19,223 nucleotides of DNA from Saprospiraceae bacterium (GTDB lineage Bacteria > Bacteroidota > Bacteroidia > Chitinophagales > Saprospiraceae), in NCBI GenBank assembly GCA_016717145.1, contig JADKGD010000058.1, positions 1 through 19,223 on the forward strand, in the 5' to 3' direction. Both the position numbers and the translations under genes were made by a program. The notes beneath the pieces were generated by a model. That model saw only the letters and a list, made by a program, of their open reading frames with translations. It searched no databases and was not told the DNA's origin. This document shows, piece after piece, positions 1-7,548 of this stretch. Numbering within the stretch: the stretch's first letter is position 1; the number at the start of each line of letters is the position of its first letter.

Positions 1-3000
1 CTGGATCATGTAAAGCCATATGAACCTCACTTGACCAAAACAGCTTTTGCACTACAATTATCATCTACAACAGGTAGAGCGACTGTTGAAATATTTGTCA
101 GGCAATTTACTGCTATATCCCGACATATTATGGTAGGTGCAATTTTATCTTTTATGCTTACTGTGTTCCAGCATATAAAGCCATTTGGATGAGTAATTGT
201 GTACGTCAAAGTCTTATCCAATTGGGCTAAACCCATTGTATTACCTAGATTTTCTCCATTTGGTCCAACTACATTTATCGTATATTAAGTCCTCACATCC
301 AAGCAAGACAGAACCACCTGGGCCTTCCCACCAAGTCAAAGCCATTGTCGGAGTAATCCCACCCTCACAATCATCATCTAATGATAGTTGAATCGGTTTA
401 CAACCCAATGAAGGTGCGACATAACTGGCTTATTATTATAAATGTACATGTAGATGTATTGCCGGATCCATCCGTTGCCTGATAAGTGATTGGTGTAATG
501 CCAAGTGGGAAATCACTGCCACTTACAGGTCCGCTTAGCTGAACTACAGTTGGCAATGTGGGCACAATTATCCGTAGCTGCCGCAGCTGACCGCGTAAAG
601 ACACTGGAGCAAACGGTTGGAGGCAAATCTATTGTTATATTTCTGCAGGGCAAGTTATTATGGAGTAGCGTTATTTCAAAATTTATGGTATATACAGCCC
701 AATCTCCCGGACATTCTTCCGGGTCGATCAGTCCATCCAGATTATTATCTGCAAAAATCCTCCACCTGATGGTTGCTGTTGCGGGTAACGCTGGATTTAT
801 CTTTGATAAAGTAGCTTGATAGCCTGGAAAGTCAGAAAGTCTTCTTGCGATTGGAAACCCCAGTTGGTTGGTATGACTCTGTGAAATTTACATTCATGGA
901 AGTGTAATCCATGTAAGCTTTGAATTTAAAATCAGAAGCAGCAGATCCAGCCAGGTCTGTAAAAGTCCCTAGCGTTACATTTACAACATTGTCATTACAT
1001 ATTACCACAGATGAAAGTATTATCAACATTATTATTATCAGTCGTAATTATGGTTTCATTCAAAATGGTTTGTAAAACAGGTAAAGGATTGACCGTGACC
1101 AAATAAACTATCGTATCTCCGCGACACTCCAGCGGGTCCGGATACCACCATTACCATTCACATCTACAAATGCAAAAAACTTGAGGCTAGCTGTCCCGAC
1201 AACAGCAGGATTTGTAAGAGAAGCCGTGGCCATCGATCCCAAAAATGCTCCTGGCAAGTCTGATATGTTGGTTCCCCAAGGCGCCACTGTACACCCGCTA
1301 CCGGTGATTACCTGTTCGATTTTTACTTGAGGACTGCCTAAAGAGGTAATGACAAATGAACCCATTTTAAGATTATCTAACTGCATATCACATACACTAA
1401 TGCGTATCGTATCATTCACCCCATTATTGTTCGATGTGATTTGTACACTGTTTATCGTCGTCTCTAAGACCGGTAAGCCTGTTACTGCTATCGACATTGT
1501 GTCCGTACAACCTGTCACATTATCCTGGTAAACAAATTTAAAGTCTCCGTTAGCTGAATTGGCAAATTGAACCGTTGCCATTCCCATGACTGTATTTCCC
1601 AATGTCGCTCCAATCGGGTTGACCGGAGTGGTTTGTGCCAACCATGTTCCTGTGGCCGGGTTTGTTCCCGTAAGTTTCATTGAACTTCCTCCACAGGCCA
1701 TGGCATCACGTCCTGCATAAGGTTTTGTTACATTATATATCACTGTAATGGTATCCCCCAAACAATCCAAACCAACATCATACTTTCCATCATTGTCGGT
1801 ATCATAATATGGGATAAGCGTTTGGGTTAATGTGCCGGTATAGGTTCCCGGAGTCAATCCATAAGGACCGTAAATTCCTGCAAAAAATCCCGGAACAGGA
1901 TTCAATTCCATTTGCGCTCTTGGTATACCTATAACTGCATTACTATAAGTAACATTTCCCGTTCCTGATGGTATGGCCTCTAAATATTTTACCTGTGTGC
2001 CCGGTATACTGCTATATCCACTCAACGTCAGGGATTCTCCTGCACAAAAATTGAGCGTCAGACTGGCCGAACCAGTATTATTATTTACACTCTGAGGCGC
2101 ATCTCCATTTACCGTCGCCGTAAATGCAAACGTCGGCTTAGGATTCACTAAGACCCTATATATGATACTGTCATTGACACACTCGCCAACATCCAGTACA
2201 TTATCATTATCACTATCAAAAAAGATCCTGAAACACATCACCAAAGTTCCGCTCATGGCATTATTTGCCAATTTTACTTCCCTGGCAAAGGCAGGTGTAT
2301 AATCTCCTATTTTAAATACTCCATCCCCTGGCGCGAAGTTTACATTCGTTTTTGTTATTTTCTGGATTACTTTGACTGAGTCATTTCGTGTTATACCTAC
2401 CGTATCCACAAATTCTGTGAAATGTAAACTATCGGCACTGCACTTCATAAATGTATCCCGCTCTGATATTCCATCATTATTATTCACCAATTGTTGACCT
2501 TCTATCGTCGTTCTCAATACCGGTAAAAGGATTGACCGTGACCAAATAAACTATCGTATCTCCGCGACACTCCAGCGGGTCCGGATCACCATTACCATTC
2601 ACATCTACAAATGCAAAAAACTTGAGGCTAGCTGTCCCGACAACAGCAGGATTTGTAAGAGAAGCCGTGGCCATCGATCCCAAAAATAATCCCGGCAAGG
2701 CTGATATGTTGGTTCCCCAAGGCGCCACTGTACACCCGCTGCTGGTGATTACCTGTTCGATTTTACTTGAGGACTGACTAAAGAGGTAATGACAAATGAA
2801 TCCATTTTAAGATTATCTAACAGCTTATCACATACACTAATGCGTATCGTATCATTCACCCCATTATTGTTCGATGTGATTTGTGCACTGTTGATCGTCG
2901 TCTTTAAGACCGGTTGCACACTTTTAAAAGTAAATGTACCGGCGTGATATCTGCCTGTAGGACCGCCATCTAGATTATCCAATGGCCATCCAAAAGTCAA

Positions 3001-3535
3001 TTGAGAACCATATCTGTTAGTTCCAAAAGTTATTAATCCTGATCCGTTGTTAAGATTAGTTGCTAAATTTGGAGGAAAAGTAGCATTTCCATTTTGATCA
3101 CTGGTATTAAATCCAACTGCCAAAATAAAGTATTTTCTTCCTGCTGCCAGATTGATAGGTGTTGTTAAAGCTTTCATCCTAAAATGACCCTTGAGAACTC
3201 CAGGACTTGCTGAGGTAAAAGCCAATGGTATTCCTATAGTAATTCCAGTTAAACTATCAATGATACCAACTTCAATAGTAGTTCCTGTTGCAAAACCATC
3301 GGCGCCTGAATCAAAAGCACCCAAACTATCAACAAGAATTGACGACGAGGGAATAAAACCCATCCCTAATCTTCCTGTCCAGGGTTGGTTTCTGATGTTA
3401 TGGCACTTGTGTATGCTGTAAAGTTAACGCATTGGCCAAAAACTTTTTGATGGTTATCAAAAATCAAAAAGAAAAAAAACATAAGAAGTAAACCGAAATT
3501 ACTCCTAAACCATTTAGGTTTTTGTAAAGTAGACA
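1..3535 (-). CDS. Large secreted multidomain surface protein with HYR-type C-terminal modules; 3' end outside window; frameshifted
   Basis: One long gene reads leftward and leaves the window before its stop. The start at 3535 gives MSTLQKPKWFRSN followed by a Leu/Phe-rich hydrophobic stretch and a signal-peptidase-like end (KVFGQ|C), so export is likely. After a frame change near 3380-3395 comes an N-terminal module (TGRLGMGF, then 'LGAFDSGADGF'). Next are repeated ~130-residue modules, each ending in an acidic Asp/Asn motif plus 'EC..D....Y.V', then a HYR domain (about 420-620), then a Cys/Trp module with 'LSLDDDCEGGITP' and 'KIAPTIICRDI' (about 27-430). HYR and companion modules are common in huge Saprospiria surface proteins, usually T9SS-exported. 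At least six frame changes interrupt it; two lie in A or T runs where the duplicated copy has one base more or less. Role unknown; adhesion or cell-surface display is an inference. A real pseudogene is possible, but assembly indels explain the pattern better. Confidence 0.75.
1079..1472. repeat. Direct repeat copy A (~395 bp), pair with 2521-2914
   Basis: Near-identical to 2521-2914 and in the same orientation within the surface-protein gene. By eye there are about 13 substitutions and three indels over ~390 bp, roughly 96% identity. The indels are an A-run difference, two extra bases near 1142-1147, and a T-run difference at 1320-1324. The repeat covers one protein module ('TTINS.QITSNNNGVND' to 'VNP'). 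Confidence 0.9.
1108..2517 (-). CDS. Longest uninterrupted piece of the surface protein: three tandem modules
   Basis: This 469-residue stretch is the longest open part of the large surface gene and is not a gene of its own. Its first residues continue from the duplicated segment to the right. In order it shows a module with 'FDSDNDNVLDVGECVND', a module with 'YDTDNDGKYDVGLDCLGD', a Cys-containing linker ('AGRDAMACGGSS'), and the left copy of the duplicated module ('VDVNGNG'). Each module ends in 'I.Y.V.VNP' or similar, which suggests Ig-like beta-sandwiches joined by short Pro-containing linkers. The C-terminal tail 'GIRTRWSVAEIR' is an artefact: two extra bases near 1142-1147 shift the frame. 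The right copy reads 'GDPDPLECRGDTIVYLV' at the same place. Confidence 0.7.
   Translation of the reverse strand: MRTTIEGQQLVNNNDGISERDTFMKCSADSLHFTEFVDTVGITRNDSVKVIQKITKTNVNFAPGDGVFKIGDYTPAFAREVKLANNAMSGTLVMCFRIFFDSDNDNVLDVGECVNDSIIYRVLVNPKPTFAFTATVNGDAPQSVNNNTGSASLTLNFCAGESLTLSGYSSIPGTQVKYLEAIPSGTGNVTYSNAVIGIPRAQMELNPVPGFFAGIYGPYGLTPGTYTGTLTQTLIPYYDTDNDGKYDVGLDCLGDTITVIYNVTKPYAGRDAMACGGSSMKLTGTNPATGTWLAQTTPVNPIGATLGNTVMGMATVQFANSANGDFKFVYQDNVTGCTDTMSIAVTGLPVLETTINSVQITSNNNGVNDTIRISVCDMQLDNLKMGSFVITSLGSPQVKIEQVITGSGCTVAPWGTNISDLPGAFLGSMATASLTNPAVVGTASLKFFAFVDVNGNGGIRTRWSVAEIR
2480..2728 (-). CDS. Surface protein fragment: C-terminal half of the right duplicated module
   Basis: Open piece of the large surface gene encoding 'APWGTNISALPGLFLGS' through 'GDPDPLECRGDTIVYLVTVNP'. 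It is separated from the upstream piece by a missing T in the run at 2761-2764 (four T; the left copy has five). It is separated from the downstream piece by an extra A at 2525-2528 (four A; the left copy has three). Restoring both joins the three pieces into one frame. Confidence 0.65.
   Translation of the reverse strand: MAPWGTNISALPGLFLGSMATASLTNPAVVGTASLKFFAFVDVNGNGDPDPLECRGDTIVYLVTVNPFTGIENDDRRSTIGE
2521..2914. repeat. Direct repeat copy B (~395 bp), pair with 1079-1472
   Basis: Second copy of the module-length duplication. It keeps the correct frame through 'DPDPLECRGD', where copy A is shifted, but is one T short at 2761-2764, where copy A is correct. The two copies therefore repair each other's reading frame. 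The high nucleotide identity implies recent duplication or gene conversion. Confidence 0.9.
2749..3363 (-). CDS. Surface protein fragment: N-terminal module plus start of the right duplicated module
   Basis: Open piece of the large surface gene. It begins inside 'TGRLGMGFIPSSS' just after the signal-peptide region and contains 'LGAFDSGADGF', 'TIEVGIIDSLTGI' and 'RKYFILAVGF', a beta-rich module of about 140 residues. It then enters the duplicated module ('TTINSAQITSNNNGVND'). Its last residues 'KSNR' are out of frame because of the short T run at 2761-2764. The visible Met at 3363 is internal; the true start is at 3535. Confidence 0.65.
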   Translation of the reverse strand: MGFIPSSSILVDSLGAFDSGADGFATGTTIEVGIIDSLTGITIGIPLAFTSASPGVLKGHFRMKALTTPINLAAGRKYFILAVGFNTSDQNGNATFPPNLATNLNNGSGLITFGTNRYGSQLTFGWPLDNLDGGPTGRYHAGTFTFKSVQPVLKTTINSAQITSNNNGVNDTIRISVCDKLLDNLKMDSFVITSLVSPQVKSNR

Positions 3536-3620
3536 TAATTAACAATTTTTATTTTGAGAAATAAATTATTAATTACTGCATTTTGGGAATGCATGAGATG
3601 GACAACTCCATTTCACTGGG

Positions 3621-3652
3621 CAAAGATAAATAGTATTTTATATATTACACAA
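3621..3652 (-). promoter_or_regulatory. Bacteroidota-type promoter for the surface-protein gene
   Basis: On the minus strand TATCTTTG (3628-3621) matches the -7 consensus TAnnTTTG exactly. A TTG lies 21 bases upstream (3652-3650), a fitting -33 position. The predicted start of transcription leaves a leader of roughly 80 bases before the ATG at 3535. The rest of the ~300 bp gap 3536-3835 is AT-rich with no recognisable gene. Confidence 0.6.
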
Positions 3653-3835
3653 TAATTTAATATATTTTTTATTGATTATTAGATTTTTTTAAATATAGTT
3701 ATATTTACATATGTATACGATTGATAATATAGTCTTTAATAAAATCCAATTTTTATCATTTTATTTTTAATAATTGAAAAAAGAGTTGACATTAATAATA
3801 ATATGATAATATGCCAACCGAAATAGAAGGTAATT

Positions 3836-4227
3836 TCAGCCGACGGACCATTCTTTAAAGTACTTAATGAAGATTTTTGCTGTGTTTTCAGCATCAGAGA
3901 TGGCTCTATGGTGGATGCCAGTAAATTCAAAACCTTCCATTTTTACGGCTTTTTTCAAACCCGGTTCATCTTTTAGGTCTTTTAACGCACGATATGCAGG
4001 CTTCAGATTAAATATTTATCGACGTTATCCTGAGAAATAGATGTGAGTTTTTTACAAAATTCAGATAAAATTGGGTTTATGGTAGGCTTTACAAAATGAT
4101 TAAAAATAGAGATTACTTCATTATAATCATTTACTTTAACAGCGCCAATTTCAATGATTTCATTTAAACCTTTCGGTGGTCTCCCTAACCAACATGAAGC
4201 TTCAAGGTCAAAAATAATGTAATTCAC
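3836..4227 (-). pseudogene. DEDDh 3'-5' exonuclease (ERI1/KapD-like), internally deleted remnant
   Basis: The N-terminal part reads MNYIIFDLEASCW, the Exo I motif (D-x-E), with 'EIIEIGAVKV' and 'LTSISQDNVD', as in single-domain DEDDh exonucleases that trim RNA or DNA 3' ends. The C-terminal part, in another frame to a stop at 3836, reads 'NLKPAYRALKDL', 'GLKKAVKMEGF' and 'GIHHRAISDAENTAKIF', the Exo III motif with its catalytic His and Asp. The two join near 4010-4020. The roughly 50 residues normally between them, including the Exo II Asp, are absent, and only about 130 of ~180 residues remain. One base indel cannot explain this. It is either a true inactive remnant or a collapsed stretch in the assembly. 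It lies downstream of the acyltransferase gene on the same strand, about 100 bases away. Confidence 0.75.
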
Positions 4228-4324
4228 AATCTTTTATTTGTTTTTTCAAGTTATATTTTCTTCCAGTTCATGAGGGTTTCAAAATCATAATTTGCCAACC
4301 TATTATGATAAAAATAAAGCAATT

Positions 4325-5915
4325 TCAGATCCCGCACAACAGTTTTCCGCTTTTTTCAACAGTTAATACATTTACGGCATGGTAAATTCCCAATTTATAA
4401 AGTCCATCTTTGATAATAAGATTATGATCAGTCCAGTTTTCATCTGAGATAAGTAATTCGTTTCTGGCTGCTTTCTCCCGTATTATATTGACCAGAGTTT
4501 GCACATCTTTGTTAAATGTAACGTCATCTATTTGGTACTTTAGATTTTTTTGATTCAATAAATTCAACAAGCCCAATTCTCCAAATTCGATAAAAAAATG
4601 ATAAAAAGCCGCAAAAGCGACAACATTGCTAGACAAAATAATATTATATTTTTTATATGCAGCCACGACTGCCTCTCCTAATATTTTTGAATAAATTCCT
4701 TCACGTTGGCTATTACTCGAAAGTTGGCCTTCAAATGTAAAATAATCTTTCAGATTGACTATTTGACCAAATTTATCAAAACTATTCCCATCGGCGTCAA
4801 CCTGATTCCCCAATACATCCATGGGATGCCCAAAAAGACATATACACTTCTGATTCTTTTGTATACAGATCTTTAATAAATTTAAAAATGGAAGTTATTG
4901 TCGGTGCTATATGTCTTGTACGAAGATATGTTTCTCTGTATTCTGCCTGTAAATGCTGGTCAATTAAATGAGCACCTTCAAGGACAAAATGATATCCAAT
5001 ATTAAGAGGGACAACAAAAATCTTTTGTGTGCTATTTTCCTCAATATGCAATCGTTGTGCTTCGATAGCGGAACTTATTAAACCAAGCTTTGAGTTTATC
5101 TTCAGTTTCGCCACTTCTTGATCTTGTGCCACCTGGAAAAAAATACAATTTACACCTTCATACAAAGAGAATCCAGTCATTGATTTAAGGCATTCCAAAT
5201 AGATAGGGTTTTTCTTTCTTCTATCTACTCTGAAAGCACCTAACCTATTCATAAAATATGCCATAATTTCGACATTAAATAGGTTAAGTCCGGCACCATA
5301 GGAAAATGAAGGAAGACCAACGTTTGCATCGATGGCATAACCAACCATAATTGAATCCAGATTTGAATAATGGGTTCGGCAATACAACTACTGTTCCTTT
5401 CTGAAACAAAGTTCGGATGAGGTCGATGTCACCAACTATTTTAATATTTTGCTGGAGTTTGGACTTACCACCCCATCTCCATTGGTACTTGCCAAAATAT
5501 CTGTTAAAAATTCTTTTGAAAAATGACGTTAAAAATATTCTGAAAAATTTAAACGTCTTTGGTTTAAAGTTGCCTACAATTTCTTCGTTATATCTATTTA
5601 TTATTCTTTTTAATAACAGGATTTGAGCATCTTCTTTGTCTTCTCTATGTGTGGACACTTCCAGCTCCAGACTCATATTTTTCCAGTATGTTTTCTCATC
5701 TGCAGGATCTACTTTCCAGGGATTTAACTTCATCCGCTGACTTTCCAAATATATGGTTTTGAGATCACATCATACAAATGATTGTTATGCGTAATCACTA
5801 GCTGGTCAAAAACAAACTTATTCAGTCTTATGATAAAATCTGCCCTGTTTTCGCTAAGACGTGCTACAGGCCATTCTTCAATCTTTGGGATTATATGTGG
5901 AAATATTTGTGTCAT
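4325..5915 (-). CDS. PlsB-like glycerol-3-phosphate acyltransferase, frameshifted
   Basis: Reconstructed ~530-residue protein spread over several frames. Acyltransferase motifs appear in order: I 'THYSNLDS' (HxxxxD, about residue 178); 'GAGLNLFN' and 'RLGAFRVDR' (motif II region); III 'FPGGTRSRSGE' (about residue 258, readable only in a neighbouring frame); IV 'VVPLNIGYHFVLEG'. The 'GxGLN..RLGAF..R' arrangement is that of PlsB-type enzymes, which acylate glycerol-3-phosphate at the membrane to start phospholipid synthesis. E. coli PlsB is longer (~800). Frame changes: one A short at 5757-5760, one base extra in motif I near 5380-5385, an A run at 5137-5143 with a compensating change near 5090-5105, one A extra at 4832-4836. 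The start at 5915 lies one base after the engB stop; an alternative ATG at 5927 overlaps it. Likely cotranscribed with engB. Confidence 0.75.
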
Positions 5916-5916
5916 T

Positions 5917-6534
5917 TCAATTTTCAATGTTTGATTCCATTACGGAAATCATTGTTGATTGAATAAAATCCAGTATTTCTTTTCTTCCATCTTTTGTTTC
6001 AGAACTGGTAATAAATTGTTCAGGTAGCTCATTCCATGTTTTTAATAATTCCTTTTGGATATTATTAACATTGGAAAGTACCTGATTTTTGCCTAGCTTA
6101 TCGGCTTTTGTAAATACCAGTGCAAAAGGTACATCATTCAATCCACACCAGTCGATAAATTCTCTATCTATTTTTTGAAGTTCATGTCTGCAATCCAATA
6201 ATATAAATGCTATTATTAAAGTTGAACGTTGTGTCAGATAATCCCGAATCATCTTTTGGAAACCAATTTTTTTATCTTTTGAAGCTCTTGCATAGCCGTA
6301 CCCGGGTAAGTCAACCAGGTACCAGTTGTTGTTGATACTAAAGTAATTTATAAGTTGTGTTTTCCCGGGTGTTATTGAAACTTTGGCCAAACCTTTTTTA
6401 TTGGTCAGCATGTTTATGAGCGATGACTTTCCAACATTTGATCTTCCAATAAAAGCAAATTCAAGCTTACCATCCTTGGGACAAGTACTTTCTTTCTGAT
6501 AACTTGCTATAAATTCTACTTCCTTAATATTCAT
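5917..6534 (-). CDS. engB: Ribosome biogenesis GTP-binding protein EngB/YihA/YsxC
   Basis: Complete, 205 residues, the usual family length. GTPase boxes are all present: G1 GRSNVGKS (about residues 30-37), the G2 Thr in 'VSITPGKTQ', G3 DLPGYG, G4 TKADK and a G5-like 'SSETKDGR'. EngB is a cytoplasmic GTPase that helps assemble the large ribosomal subunit and is essential in many bacteria. No frame interruption is visible. The stop is followed after one base by the start of the PlsB-like gene, so the two probably share a transcript. The 246 bp to the divergent gene at 6781 must hold promoters for both. Confidence 0.95.
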   Translation of the reverse strand: MNIKEVEFIASYQKESTCPKDGKLEFAFIGRSNVGKSSLINMLTNKKGLAKVSITPGKTQLINYFSINNNWYLVDLPGYGYARASKDKKIGFQKMIRDYLTQRSTLIIAFILLDCRHELQKIDREFIDWCGLNDVPFALVFTKADKLGKNQVLSNVNNIQKELLKTWNELPEQFITSSETKDGRKEILDFIQSTMISVMESNIEN

Positions 6535-6727
6535 CTCGGCATTCTTTTTGATATATTATAATATAACTTAATAAATTAAATCATAATAATCAATTATCTA
6601 CACTAATAATTAACTTTAAGTAATCCCCCTTGAAATAAGAGGCAGTTAAAAATAAGTTAAATTAAATGCAATTATAACTATATTTAAAGCATTTATTCGT
6701 TTATCATTTAATAAGTTATCAATTTTA

Positions 6728-6765
6728 TTTGTTGTAAAATACCAAAACATATTAATTTATCTTTT
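6728..6765 (+). promoter_or_regulatory. Possible promoter for the outer-membrane barrel gene
   Basis: TATCTTTT (6758-6765) matches the -7 box TAnnTTTG at all but the last base. TTTGTTG (6728-6734) lies 23 bases upstream. The ATG at 6781 would follow with a leader of only about 10 bases. Weak: one mismatch and spacing at the long end. Confidence 0.35.
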
Positions 6766-6780
6766 TAAAATCACAAAATT

Positions 6781-7413
6781 ATGAAACGTCATTTAATTTT
6801 GATCGCCGTTTTCCAATTATTTGCGCTAATGTCGTACGGGCAAATTGAGTTTGGTATTAAAGCAGGTTTAAGTTCATACGATCTGGCAAAGGATGGGATT
6901 ATTGCAAATAATGGAGATAACCATCTCGAATTTAACATTAAAAACGCTGGATATGGTCATCATTTTGGCATTTATACCAGGTTAAGTGCCTTAGGCATAT
7001 ATCTTGAACCGGCAATTTTGTTTAATTCAAATAAAGTAACGTATTCCATAATTGAATATGGTGAAACTGGTACTTTCAATACCATTGTAAACGACCAATA
7101 CAACCATATGGATATACCATTAATGGCAGGTATAAAACTTGGTGTTCTTCGTTTTCAGGGAGGTATTGTAGGCCATTTATTAATCAACAGGATCTCAGAT
7201 GTCGTTGATATAAAGAGTTATGAGCAACGATTCAAATCTGCCACTTATGGTTGGCAAGCAGGAGCGGGTCTTGACTTATGGAAATTAAGGCTTGATCTGA
7301 ACTTTGAAGGCAATCTTGCTAAATTTGGAGATAGTATTTCTATTGGTGGTCAGGATTATGCATTTGCAACGACTCCTTCAAGAATTTTGCTTACAATGGG
7401 GTATAAATTTTAA
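6781..7413 (+). CDS. Outer-membrane beta-barrel protein (OMP_b-brl_2 / PorT-like)
   Basis: Complete, 210 residues. A signal peptide (MKRHLILIAVFQLFALMSYG|Q, cleavage about residue 21) is followed by 'FGIKAGLSS', alternating short beta-strands rich in Gly and aromatics, and a last strand ending in 'GYKF' with a terminal Phe, typical of outer-membrane barrels. The size fits an eight-strand barrel of the OMP_b-brl_2 group common in Bacteroidota. The substrate or role is not evident. It is monocistronic, with a terminator 70 bases downstream. Assignment as a barrel is firm; family name moderately firm. Confidence 0.8.
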   Translation: MKRHLILIAVFQLFALMSYGQIEFGIKAGLSSYDLAKDGIIANNGDNHLEFNIKNAGYGHHFGIYTRLSALGIYLEPAILFNSNKVTYSIIEYGETGTFNTIVNDQYNHMDIPLMAGIKLGVLRFQGGIVGHLLINRISDVVDIKSYEQRFKSATYGWQAGAGLDLWKLRLDLNFEGNLAKFGDSISIGGQDYAFATTPSRILLTMGYKF

Positions 7414-7483
7414 TTGGTATGATTCTTGTAAATTAATAACAGAATAAGAAATTATTCAACCTGTAATTGTTAAACCAACATCT

Positions 7484-7517
7484 AAGGCTGTCCTGAAACC
7501 CGGATAGCCTTTTTTTT
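7484..7517 (+). terminator. Intrinsic terminator after the barrel gene
   Basis: A 10-bp stem AAGGCTGTCC (7484-7493) pairs with GGATAGCCTT (7502-7511), one G-U pair, loop of 8, followed by an uninterrupted T run to 7517. On the minus strand the same hairpin lacks a T run, so it serves the plus-strand gene. It also separates that gene from the convergent peptidase gene ending at 7549. Confidence 0.9.
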
Positions 7518-7548
7518 AATGTAAGATATAGATACCTTAAGTCTACAT

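Noticed and set aside
505..819. Plus-strand open frame of 104 codons over the surface-protein gene
   Set aside because: The minus strand here reads 'DNNLDGLIDPEECPGD' and HYR-type sequence. The plus-strand product has no family features and is a shadow.
3736..3930. Separate 64-codon minus-strand gene downstream of the exonuclease
   Set aside because: It is an out-of-frame reading of the exonuclease Exo III region. The neighbouring frame gives 'HHRAISDAENTA'.
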